Source: Fremontodendron californicum
Lineage: Eukaryota > Streptophyta > Magnoliopsida > Malvales > Malvaceae
Assembly: GCA_030761205.1 (NCBI GenBank)
Contig: JAULJL010000034.1
Location: forward strand, 5,045,501-5,109,500
Direction: 5' to 3'
Length of the DNA stretch: 64,000 nt
A program made the position numbers and the translations under genes. Below are positions 34,231 through 43,633 of this stretch, in pieces; within the stretch, counting starts at the first letter, position 1; each line of letters starts with the position of its first letter. Under the pieces are notes generated by a model. The model was not told the DNA's origin. It did not search any database and worked only from the letters and a program-made list of their open reading frames with translations.

Positions 34231-36384
34231 TGTCATAACGGTTTTTCGGACCGCTAGGACGAATTTTATGAAAACACAAACAATGGAGTCGCCACCAATC
34301 TTTTTTTGCTAGGTGTGATTGGCCACCTATTAAAACCGATTTTAGTAAAATATTTTAAAATTAATTAAAACATTTTTTTAAAACCAATTTTGAAGTCCGC
34401 GCTTTGAACCAGAGTAAAAACAAATTTGGGTTCGGGAGTCGGTTACGTGCGGGGAAGGATTAGCACCCCCGCAACGCCCGTTTAGAAAACGGTACCACTT
34501 GATCACGTGTTATCTTTAATCTTGATTTAATGGATTTAACATCGGTATTTAAAAATAATTCTCTTTTATTTTTTTATTCTTAAAAAAAACATGTTTATTA
34601 TTTTTTTGATTTTCTTGAACTGTTTTTTTTATTTTTTTTTTAAAAAATCGAAAGTGAACATAAATTTATTATCGAAAATACTCATTAAATATTCCCGACA
34701 CTTTCGGTGGTATTTAACGAGATCTTCTCACCTCAAGACATCTTAGGGATCACAACCGTGATATCCTTCGAATTCCGTCGTCGAATATTTAAAATCCTTT
34801 TTTTTTTTTTTTTGAAAAGTAAATTAAAATGCTTTTAATAATTATTTTCGAAATAAAAGAAATTATCTATGTAAGAGTAATTCCCGAATCACTCCGATAC
34901 TTTCGATAGTGTTTTGATTATTATTCTTACTCGGACCATTTCGAAGAACGATCGATACTCTGACCATCCGAGAAAGAGATCCGTTTTTAAAAAATTTTAT
35001 TTATCGAAAATAATTTTAAAAGACATGTATTACAAGAATTATTATTTTAATATTTTAAAATTGAAACAGAATAATAAAAATATATCGAATGCCGGACGAA
35101 AATAAATAAATACAAATAGTAATGAAAATTAAAATCATACCTGTCAAATGTCGAAAATCCGAAATTTAAAATTCCCGACTTTATCTTCACAAAATCACCT
35201 GTGTAAAAAATGAGTTCACCCTTTTGATAGTGAAGCGATAAAAGGACTTGAGCTGATAATTTGGTAAAAGAGTCTGTCAAAATAGTGCCCATGGAAGTTT
35301 CGAAGTTGCCAATAAATGACCCACCACCGCAGGGATGCATAGTCTAACAAAGCAATATATTCGCACAAACAAACAAAGGAAAATAAAGAATAAGAGAGGT
35401 GGACCCAAGCCATGTTTTTGAGCTTTCCCAATTTAATCACAGCTTATGTTTTTCTTTTTTTTTTTCTTGCCATCCAGCATCAGGAGACCCATTTCCTCTC
35501 TCACCTACACTTTCTCATGTCTCTCTCCAATTATAGTTTGGATCTCTTTTGAGTGAAAAAAGTAAGACTTAAAATAATGTTTAAGTGCAAGATTCAAAGA
35601 AAGAATAAATACCTTTGCTTTGTATGATTGCTTTTACAACAATTCAAAAAAATTTTTTTTTTCTCTCTCTCTCTCTATCTCAGAAACCAGCCAGGCCCAG
35701 AATCCGGTGGCCGGCCACCATGCCGGCCGCCGCATCCGTCGCCGGCCGCCGCTCGCCGGCGGCCGGTGGGCTCAAAAATAATCTTTTTCGAATCGCCCGG
35801 ATCTCCTCTTCTCGGATTTGGGCTCCGTTTTGCCCGAATCCCCACCGGGATCCGTAGATCTAGGTTTTTGATTTTTTTTTTTTTTTTTGCTATTTTGAAG
35901 AGGACCCAGATCTGGGTTTCGGACCCCAGATCTGGGGTTTTTCTGGTGAAAGGGGGAGTTTCGATCTGAATCGGGCCTACCTCCCTGGCTGAGGCTTCGG
36001 CCCCCCCTTTTGTTTTTTTTTTTTTTTTGTGGGTTCGAGTCTGGGAGGGATCCGAATCCGAGGTCTTCCTCCTTTTTTTGGCGATTGGACCTCCCCTTTT
36101 ATAGGGGGTTGTGGCGGTGGGGAGGTTCTGGATGTCAGGCTGGTGGGTCCGGTGGCGGCGGGTTGGTTCTGGATGTCAGGCTGGTGGGTGGCTGGCGGCG
36201 GCAACAGGGAGAGGCGGCTAGGGTTACTTAGGGGGGAAGGATATTGGTTTGGGCTTGGGTTTGGTTGAAATGGGCCCGAAAATTGGGCCAGTGGTTGGGT
36301 TTTTCTGAGTTTGGCCCAAATCGGGCTTTTCTTGTAGATTGGGCCTGCTGAATAGCAGGCCCGGTTCGAAAATTGGTTATTACA
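34231..36384 (-). repeat. 5' LTR (right copy) of the Tat-like element
   Basis: This is 2154 bp, beginning tgtcataacggtttttcgga and ending ggttattaca on the plus strand, almost identical to 25904-28056. It is followed by the ATATA target duplication. Confidence 0.95.
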
Positions 36385-37461
36385 ATATAATTTTAAAAAA
36401 TTAAAACATATCAAATAGAAAAGTTTTATTAAGAAATCTGGATATTTTAAAATTTACAAAAATGAAATATGTCTTGAACTTTTCATATATTTAGTTTGTT
36501 TTTTAAAAAATTTGAACCTTTATCTTTGTTATTTCCTTTGTTTTCTTAAATATTTATTTTTTTTTATTTAAACTAGAGTAAAAAAATTTAGATTTTTGTA
36601 AAAAAAAAAATGGAGAAAGGAAAAAGAAAGAAACTTTTTCGCCATTGTATTTTTCTTCTTTTATTTTGGTTTTTTCCTTTTTCTTGAATCCTTTCTTTAG
36701 AAAAGATATAATTTAATATGAGTTAAACAAAATCATAAAATATAAAAAATTATCAATTTATTTTTAAATTAATAGAAAGGAACGTATGTTAACTCCAGTA
36801 AACAAACTTTATTTTTTTTTAAAAATAAATTCTCCCTATAAACTTTTAAATCTAATCAATAAAATTACACCAAAGATTGAGACAAAAAGAGTTGGCTTCA
36901 TTCAATTAAAATTTTATTTGTATCAAATCTTTTCTTGATTTGTATTTACAATATTTAAAAGCAAACTTTAAACTTATTACATTTAATAAATTATCTTTTT
37001 CCATTTAAAATTTTGATCTTATGAATTTATTATAATTTGTGTTATGAGTTAATTTGTCAATACAGTCTTGCAAATATTTGAATGTATGCACATTTCAATT
37101 TTAAAACAAAATGAAAAATGATATGTTAGATTTAGTTTGTGAATGTGAGGTACTCAATTTTAATTGTTAAATGAATAAAAAAAAATTAATTATTAAAAAT
37201 GTTATTGAATTAATATAAAATAAGTTATTGCAAATATATTTATTTATAAAATATGTTTTTATAACTCAATTTATATATTATTAAAATAAAAATACTTCTG
37301 CAACAAAGTGCGGCTCACATTATAATTGAAATTGAAAGTTATATGATTATAATAATTGTAATTGTAATTTTTATTTATAATTATAATTTCATAAAAAATT
37401 TAAAAATTTTGAATTTAAATTTTTATTGTCTTTGAGTATGATGCGTTTTTATATTCCATAT
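36385..37461. other. AT-rich spacer
   Basis: A/T-run DNA with no ORF or repeat family that I can identify. It continues the locus that the Tat-like element interrupted at 25903. Confidence 0.4.
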
Positions 37462-37678
37462 AGACCTGACATTATTGGACACGACACGATTACACGACAT
37501 AAAAAAAATAATTAAAAATACGACACGAAAAAATAACACGAAGACGACACGAATGTCTCAAAATCTATATAATACGAATTATTAACGTATCAAAGTTTAT
37601 ATAAATATAAAATATCTTAAACACGATTATGACAAGATAAAATACACGAACACGATATATATATACGAATTGCCAAGT
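37462..37678. mobile_element. ACACGA-rich MITE, copy 3 (well preserved)
   Basis: This starts tagacctgacattattggac and ends tatacgaattgccaagtcgg. The ends are imperfect inverted repeats of TAGAYCTGACAATT type. The body has cacgacacgattacacgaca and tatataatacgaattattaa. Confidence 0.75.
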
Positions 37679-37976
37679 CGGACTATAAACCAAGAGGTTT
37701 ATAATTCAAACAGGGGCAAGATGATCTTGAAAATACATATACTACTAAAAAGTATAAAATTTTAAACAAATAATATTGCAAAGATGTTCCTCAATTTGTT
37801 GAGGTATTACAAAGGTTCTTAAAACTTTAACATGCTCCAAATAGGTGAGATTTGAGGATTTTTTCCCCTTAATTTTCTTTTTATATTTACCCCCTTTTAT
37901 TTTTATTTATTTATCAAACAACAAACAGGAATTCTAGAAAATACGTTAAATACAATGTGACCGTTTGCATCAACAG

Positions 37977-38024
37977 GTCGTTGTAGTATAGTGGTTGACC
38001 CGGGTTCGATCCCCTGCAACGGCG
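37977..38024 (+). pseudogene. Shortened tRNA-Asp-like sequence lacking the anticodon arm
   Basis: The 48-nt sequence begins gtcgttgtagtatagtggt and ends tgacccgggttcgatcccctgcaacggcg. These are the two flanks of plant tRNA-Asp(GUC), with roughly 24 nt missing between them, including the whole anticodon arm. The acceptor stem (gtcgttg with caacggc) can still pair. The T-stem has one mismatch. The A-box-like tagtatagtgg and the B box ggttcgatcc are intact, and a run of T follows from 38026, so RNA polymerase III transcription is conceivable. It cannot decode a codon. Confidence 0.85.
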
Positions 38025-38734
38025 ATATTTTTTCTTAGAATGGAAGAGAGGATCTCCTTCCTAAACCATTCAACCCAATTTATTAACAAAGAAAATCATG
38101 AAATTAAGTTCATCAATCTCCCAGCATTCGCTTCCTAAATTTTAATTCCCCATTCATTAAATCTTATCCTTCCTTCAAATTTTCTACCACACGCAAAGAA
38201 CAAATGAACAGTGACTCAATTCCCTAACTTTTCTGTCAAAAATAAAAACTCTTGTCCCGCCAATACGGGTGGCGCCGCCCCAGCCCAAGCCACAGCCTCC
38301 GCCTCAGAAGCCGTGGCTTTTTGCTTGAATAAATTTCTTGGTTCTTCGTGGAATTACCATTGTACATGATAGGATCCCTCACTTTTGATTTTGGACTAGT
38401 ACCGTATAACTGTGGAAGACGAGAATGTAGGGGCTTTGAAGGGTATATTTGGTAATCGGTACTTAAAATGTAATAATGCAAAGCTTAAGCCGGTCAAAGT
38501 ACACGTGAGATCTCTCAGCTTCCTATATTATATTATTTAATATAAATTAATTTTTTATTATAAAATTATAAAATTTAATTTTTATTATTTTAAAATTGAA
38601 GAAAAAATAAAATCACTAACTTGTGTAACGTGAACCGTTAAATAAAATGATATGATATTTAACTTATGTTTAGTTAATGACATAAATGTGACATTTTCGA
38701 CAACTTGTTATTTATTTTGTCAACGCTATTTTAA
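38025..38734. other. Spacer with a small GC-rich patch
   Basis: At 38255-38325 a GC-rich patch (gggtggcgccgccccagccc) stands out in AT-rich DNA. An 81-codon minus-strand ORF (38236-38481) crosses it but shows no domain. It may be a fragment of a former gene or leader; I cannot assign it. Confidence 0.3.
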
Positions 38735-38916
38735 AAATGACACAATTATACGATACAATATAAAAAAAATATGGACACAACACGAATATATTAACATGTC
38801 AAAATCTATTTAATACAAATTATTAATACATCAAAATTTATATAAAATATCTTAAACACGATTATGACACAAAAAATACACAAATACAATACATATATAC
38901 GAATGGTCAAATTTAG
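38735..38916. mobile_element. ACACGA-rich MITE, copy 4
   Basis: This shares gacacaacacgaatatatta, aacatgtcaaaatctattta and aatatcttaaacacgattat with the family. The end tatacgaatggtcaaattta is a diverged terminal repeat. Confidence 0.65.
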
Positions 38917-40308
38917 TTCTGGGTAGCTTCAAAAACTTGCAATTACAACGAAGCAACGCTTGTTGAATCTTTCTGTTTCTTGAATAACGGGGAAAATAAT
39001 AGGAGAAATAGAAAAACGTCAAGCGAGGGGCAGATCAAAATCAAACCTCTTCATCATGAGATTATTACTCAAACTTGTTCAGTAAGAAATTCATAACATT
39101 GTTCATTGAACACTTTGAGTTCAAAATTCAGAATGTATAATTCATAAACTTTGCTCCCTCTAAATCCCAACTTTACAATTCCTTAAATCCTCTTTTTTTG
39201 TTTTTTTGTTTTTTTTCTCTAAAAGAAGTGTGTTTTATTTATTCAAAAACAAGCAGAAATCCTGTTACTATTTCAACTGTGTACAACTGTAGTATCATTT
39301 CCATCCCCTATGCATATGTACTAAGCCCTCAAGTGTCTATAAGTATTCTATTTACAGAATTATTTCCAAAATTCGTAACTCTAACTAATTTATCTCATAC
39401 ATTGCTGACAATTAGATTGAAAAGTGTTTGCTGTGATCTGCCTTATTCACTATGAAACCTTTTATTCCTCTCCTGCCAAATATAATATATGCATACGTTC
39501 CAAGCTATGTTCTCTGTTTTTGTTTTTCAATATTGCTTACCCTCTCCACTTATATGACTCGGATTCGGATAAATATCAGATACGAGTATATTCAATATTT
39601 TAAAAAAAAATTCTATATATTTAAAGAATTATACTTCAATACTTATATTTGAATAATTAAAAATTTTCTATATCGAATTCGGGCAAATATCGGAAAAACT
39701 CATCGGATACATTACAATTTTATTACTTTTGACATTTTTTTCTTCCCCGAAATAACAGATTAAATTTTGTGCATTCCTTTTCTCTACAATACAATTTTTA
39801 TAACCAATATTGAAAATAATTCACAGCAAAGCAAGCTTAGGAGATCGACCATATATTACGAATAATCGCTTTACATAGTCTCACATTTCTCTTTTCTGAT
39901 ATTAGAGGATGGAGGCTTGGAATTCAGTACTTTGAGCTGAAAAAAACATAGATTAATTATTGAGTTAAATGTTTGTCTCTCTCTTATTTTTCACGAGAGC
40001 ATATAAATTATAATTTAATTTTTTTATAAATATTCGATCACAATTATGAATTATGTGAGATTTATTTATATAATATCTTATAAATGTTTTAATTACAATT
40101 ATGGATTATATTTGTGGGATTTATATTATTCATACTAGATAGATGCCCGCACTTCACTGCGAGCATGTTATCGGATTTGAATTGATATTTTATAATAAAT
40201 TTGAAAGATAAAAAAGCAAGAGAAGTAAAGATAATTTAGAAAAAATAATAACTATCATCATTATACGACACTTAATATAAATTTGAGAGTTATTTGAATA
40301 TGGTCATT
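38917..40308. other. AT-rich spacer containing a diverged 'CGGATATG'-type repeat
   Basis: The part at 39553-39725 (gactcggattcggataaatatc ... gggcaaatatcgg) is a diverged third copy of the MITE family at 3865 and 15640. ORFs at 39198-39652 show no domain. A motif 'gatgcccgcacttcactgcg' at 40142 resembles a degenerate dispersed repeat. Confidence 0.4.
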
Positions 40309-40535
40309 TAGATTTGACAATTTTGGACACAACATAATTATAATATACGACCATAACATGAAAAAAATAATTAAAATACGACACGACACGAAAAATAATA
40401 TGAACACAACACAAATAAACGAACGTGTCAAAATCTACATATTTAACGTGTCAAGACTTGTATAAATATATAATACCTTGAATACGATTATGACAGAAAA
40501 AATAACACGAACATGACGACACATGATAAAAAATT
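40309..40535. mobile_element. ACACGA-rich MITE, copy 5
   Basis: This starts tagatttgacaattttggac, the clearest terminal repeat of the family, and continues with tacgacacgacacg and ttaacgtgtcaaga. The right end is lost against copy 6. Confidence 0.7.
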
Positions 40536-40554
40536 GGGAGTTATTTGAATAGTA

Positions 40555-40760
40555 TCAATTAGACTTGGTAATTTCGGACACAACATAATTATATGACAAG
40601 AACACAAGGTGAAAAAAATAATAAAAACACGACACAAAGACACGAACGTATCAAAATCAACATAAAACGAATTATTAACGTGTAATAATTTATATAAATT
40701 TATAATACTTTAAACACACGATAAAATAACACGAACACGTTACGAACATATAATTCTCTA
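40555..40760. mobile_element. ACACGA-rich MITE, copy 6
   Basis: This starts ttagacttggtaatttcgga and includes gacacgaacgtatcaaaatc and acgaattattaacgtgtaat. It lies head-to-tail with copies 5 and 7, so the family forms a short local cluster. Confidence 0.65.
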
Positions 40761-41034
40761 AATTGAATCATTATGGCAAATTATGTAAAATATGAGATGA
40801 ATTGAGACACGACACGAATACACAAAATTTGAATCACCATTACAAATTATGCAAAATATTTGGATGAATTGAAATACGACATGAATACAATATGAAAAAA
40901 AAAAAATACCACACGAAACGAAAAATAACATGAATACAAAACAAATATATGAACATGTCAAAATCTACATAAAACGAATTATTAACATGTAACAATTTAT
41001 ATAAATTTATAATACTTTGAACACACGAAAAAAT

Positions 41035-41478
41035 TGTTGAGTATTTTTGAGTCAAGTCCCAATCCCACATAGCTTGCTTATGTTAAGCCAAGGGGGCTTT
41101 CACCTTATAAGTAGAGAGCTTGGGCTTTGGTTGAACTCACCCACCACCCTTGTGAGAGATAGTCTATACTCTTGTATTAGGATTATCCGGTGGTGAGTCA
41201 TAGTGTTTAATTTGAGGGTTTGTAGCTTAATCCATTCAAAAGCTACTTGTAAGAGGGTTTGTAGCTTAATCCATTCAAAAGCTACTTGTATGAGGGTTTG
41301 TAGTTTTATCCGTGCAAAAGCTACTTGTTGTAGTGATGTTATCCTTATGGGATCGTGGATGTAGGCCAAGAAGGGTCGAACCACGTAAAAAAATATTGTG
41401 TCTTTTTCTTTTCTTATTCGAATGCTTGTTGTGGGTGAATGCTTGCTTTTGGGTAACCAGGTTTTATTTTTCCCAACA
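41035..41478 (+). repeat. 5' LTR of the TRIM (444 bp)
   Basis: Runs from tgttgagtatttttgagtca to ttttatttttcccaaca. It contains two full 39-bp units (gagggtttgtagcttaatcc ...) and one variant unit (gtagttttatccgtgc). Confidence 0.93.
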
Positions 41479-41670
41479 ACTGGTATCAGAGCTTATGGTT
41501 CGAGGGAGGAGTTGCCTAAAAGCTTTTGGTTCAAGCAAGGAGAGATGCTGCCAGCTGCCAAGAGTTTTTTTTTGGTTCGAGTTCGAGTAAGGAGAGAAGC
41601 TTTGTTCAAGGAAGAAGAGTTGTCGAGTTCCTGCCAAGTGGTTATTGGGACTTTGACTCAAGGGAGGATA

Positions 41671-42192
41671 TGTTGAGTATTTTTGAGTCAAGTCCCAATC
41701 CCACATAGCTTGCTTATGTTAAGCCAAGGGGGCTTTCACCTTATAAGTAGAGAGCTTGGGCTTTGGTTGAACTCACCCACCACCCTTGTGAGAGATAGTC
41801 TATACTCTTGTATTAGGATTATCCGGTGGTGAGTCATAGTGTTTAATTTGAGGGTTTGTAGCTTAATCCATTCAAAAGCTACTTGTAAGAGGGTTTGTAG
41901 CTTAATCCATTCAAAAGCTACTTGTAAGAGGGTTTGTAGCTTAATCCATTCAAAAGCTACTTGTAAGAGGGTTTGTAGCTTAATCCATTCAAAAGCTACT
42001 TGTATGAGGGTTTGTAGTTTTATCCGTGCAAAAGCTACTTGTTGTAGTGATGTTATCCTTATGGGATCGTGGATGTAGGCCAAGAAGGGTCGAACCACGT
42101 AAAAAAATATTGTGTCTTTTTCTTTTCTTATTCGAATGCTTGTTGTGGGTGAATGCTTGCTTTTGGGTAACCAGGTTTTATTTTTCCCAACA
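41671..42192 (+). repeat. 3' LTR of the TRIM (522 bp)
   Basis: Same sequence as the 5' LTR but with four full 39-bp units plus the variant unit. The 78-bp excess is two units. Confidence 0.93.
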
Positions 42193-42360
42193 AAAATAAC
42201 ACAAACACGACATGAAAAATAACATGAACACGACATGAATGTGTCAAAATTTACATAAAATGAATTATTAACTTGTAAAAATCATGTAAATTTATAATAC
42301 TTTGAACACATGAAAAAATAACACGCTAAAAAAAACACGAACACGATACGAATACACTAA

Positions 42361-43143
42361 AAAAATCTCATAAAAAAAAAATAATCACATTATCAATTAT
42401 TAACCTATAAGTGAAGATCAATAATACCCCAACTAATTTATGCCTCACCCAAAATTAACTCCATAACCATGTCTTAAGACATAATTTAACTACCCAAAAA
42501 AACCCTAACAAAATGATCAAGGTATTGCTAAGGTGGTAAAAGAACATGAATTCAATTTCTCTAATCAAAGTATGAGGTTGAATTTGGGGATTGCTTTTAA
42601 TGTTTTGCTATAGATTTACATAGTTTATGCCGTTTCAATATAAAATTTTGATGAACCCTGCACATTTTTTTAATTGTGATAGGATAATTATGAAAAAATA
42701 TAGTAAAGAATTGTCTGAAATTTAAAGTAAAAATTAGATCCTTTTCCATGATGCCAGAAGTTAAAATATTTCTTCAATTATAACTGCATACAATTTCCTT
42801 ATGTTTGACAATGTGGATTAAGAAACAATATTATTTTTAATAAACAAACTATATAAAAAAAAAATCGATTTTGTTATAAAATTTATTTTTTGGTACATTT
42901 TTATAAAATTTATTTGATAATACGGTTATGGTATTCTTTAAATTTATTTGATAATACAATTTCCGATGGTCTTGCTTTAAATTTTTCTTGAAAAATATTT
43001 GGACTCTCAATCAACTAAAATATAAACTAAGAGCAAGAGGAAAGAAACTGTCTACGATGTAGATTTCTGCTGCGAATTGAAATAATAAACAGAAATTATA
43101 CATGTCTTGGCAGTTGATTTATTTGGACTCTCAATCAATCTTT
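42361..43143. other. AT-rich spacer
   Basis: No supported gene. The phrase atttggactctcaatcaa occurs at about 42999 and 43120, a short local duplication just before the copia insertion. Confidence 0.4.
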
Positions 43144-43633
43144 TGTTGAGAAAAGCTTAGAGTAGATAACTCTAATTTTACCACTCAAAGAAGAAAGTTT
43201 AGATTTTAGGAAAACTCACAAATGCTCACACTTCACTCTAGACTACACTCTTTAGAGAAGAACTCCTTAGGAAAACTTAGAACTTTTATTGCTTATTGAA
43301 GCTTACTACTTGATGATTTACAAATGCAAGGGAGGGGGTATTTATACAATACCAAGACAAACACAAGCCACACAAATATAAAATCTAAATAAATTACAAC
43401 CACTCATTGTTGTTTAATAACAACCACACATTTAAATCACACAACTACAACCACACATTAAACCACACAACTACAACCACACATTAAACCACACAACTAC
43501 AACCACATATTAAACCACACAATTACAACCACATATAAACCACACAATTACAACCACACATTAAACCACACAATTGCAACCACACATAGTTAGGCTTTTA
43601 TTTTTCCTTGGGCTGGTATTGGACAATTTAACA
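43144..43633 (-). repeat. 3' LTR of the copia element (490 bp)
   Basis: Runs tgttgagaaaagcttagagt to attggacaatttaaca on the plus strand. It contains about six diverged units of ~26 bp (caaccacacattaaaccacacaac type) at 43400-43590, forming a minisatellite in the U3 part. The polyprotein stop codon lies in its first bases on the minus strand. Confidence 0.95.

Larger units (their letters stand above)
25904..36384 (-). mobile_element. Tat/Ogre-like LTR retrotransposon derivative without pol (LARD type)
   Basis: This is a complete 10.48-kb element bounded by 2.15-kb direct repeats and a perfect 5-bp target duplication (ATATA at 25899-25903 and 36385-36389). On the minus strand the LTR runs TGTAATAACC...TTATGACA. 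Next to the right LTR is a primer-binding site, TTGGCGACTCCACTGGGGAC, of the kind I recall for Tat/Ogre elements (tRNA-Arg). Next to the left LTR is the purine tract GCAAAGAGGGGCAGC. Both place the element on the minus strand. The 6.2-kb interior has no readable gag, protease, RT, RNase H or integrase on either strand, so it must depend on other elements. The LTRs differ by one clear substitution and a few indels, mostly in homopolymers, so the insertion is young. Confidence 0.88.
41035..42192 (+). mobile_element. TRIM (miniature LTR retrotransposon)
   Basis: This is an 1158-bp element with TG...CA LTRs, a 192-bp interior and a perfect target duplication AAAAT (41030-41034 and 42193-42197). 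The primer-binding site tggtatcagagc (41481-41492, initiator tRNA-Met type) follows the left LTR, and the purine tract aagggagga precedes the right one. There is no coding capacity. Outside the minisatellite the two LTRs look identical, so insertion was recent; they differ in length (444 and 522 bp) by exactly two 39-bp units. Confidence 0.93.
40796..42360. mobile_element. ACACGA-rich MITE, copy 7, interrupted by a TRIM
   Basis: The left part (40796-41034) and right part (42193-42360) belong to one or two family copies; the phrase 'tttataatactttgaacaca' occurs in both. The TRIM at 41035-42192 sits between cgaaaaaat and aacacaaacacga, proving that it is younger than this copy. Confidence 0.65.

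Noticed and set aside
41736..42236. 166-codon minus-strand ORF with repeated FEWIKLQTLLQVA
   Set aside because: It arises from the 39-bp (multiple of three) units of the TRIM LTR. The TRIM is non-coding and the frame is antisense.
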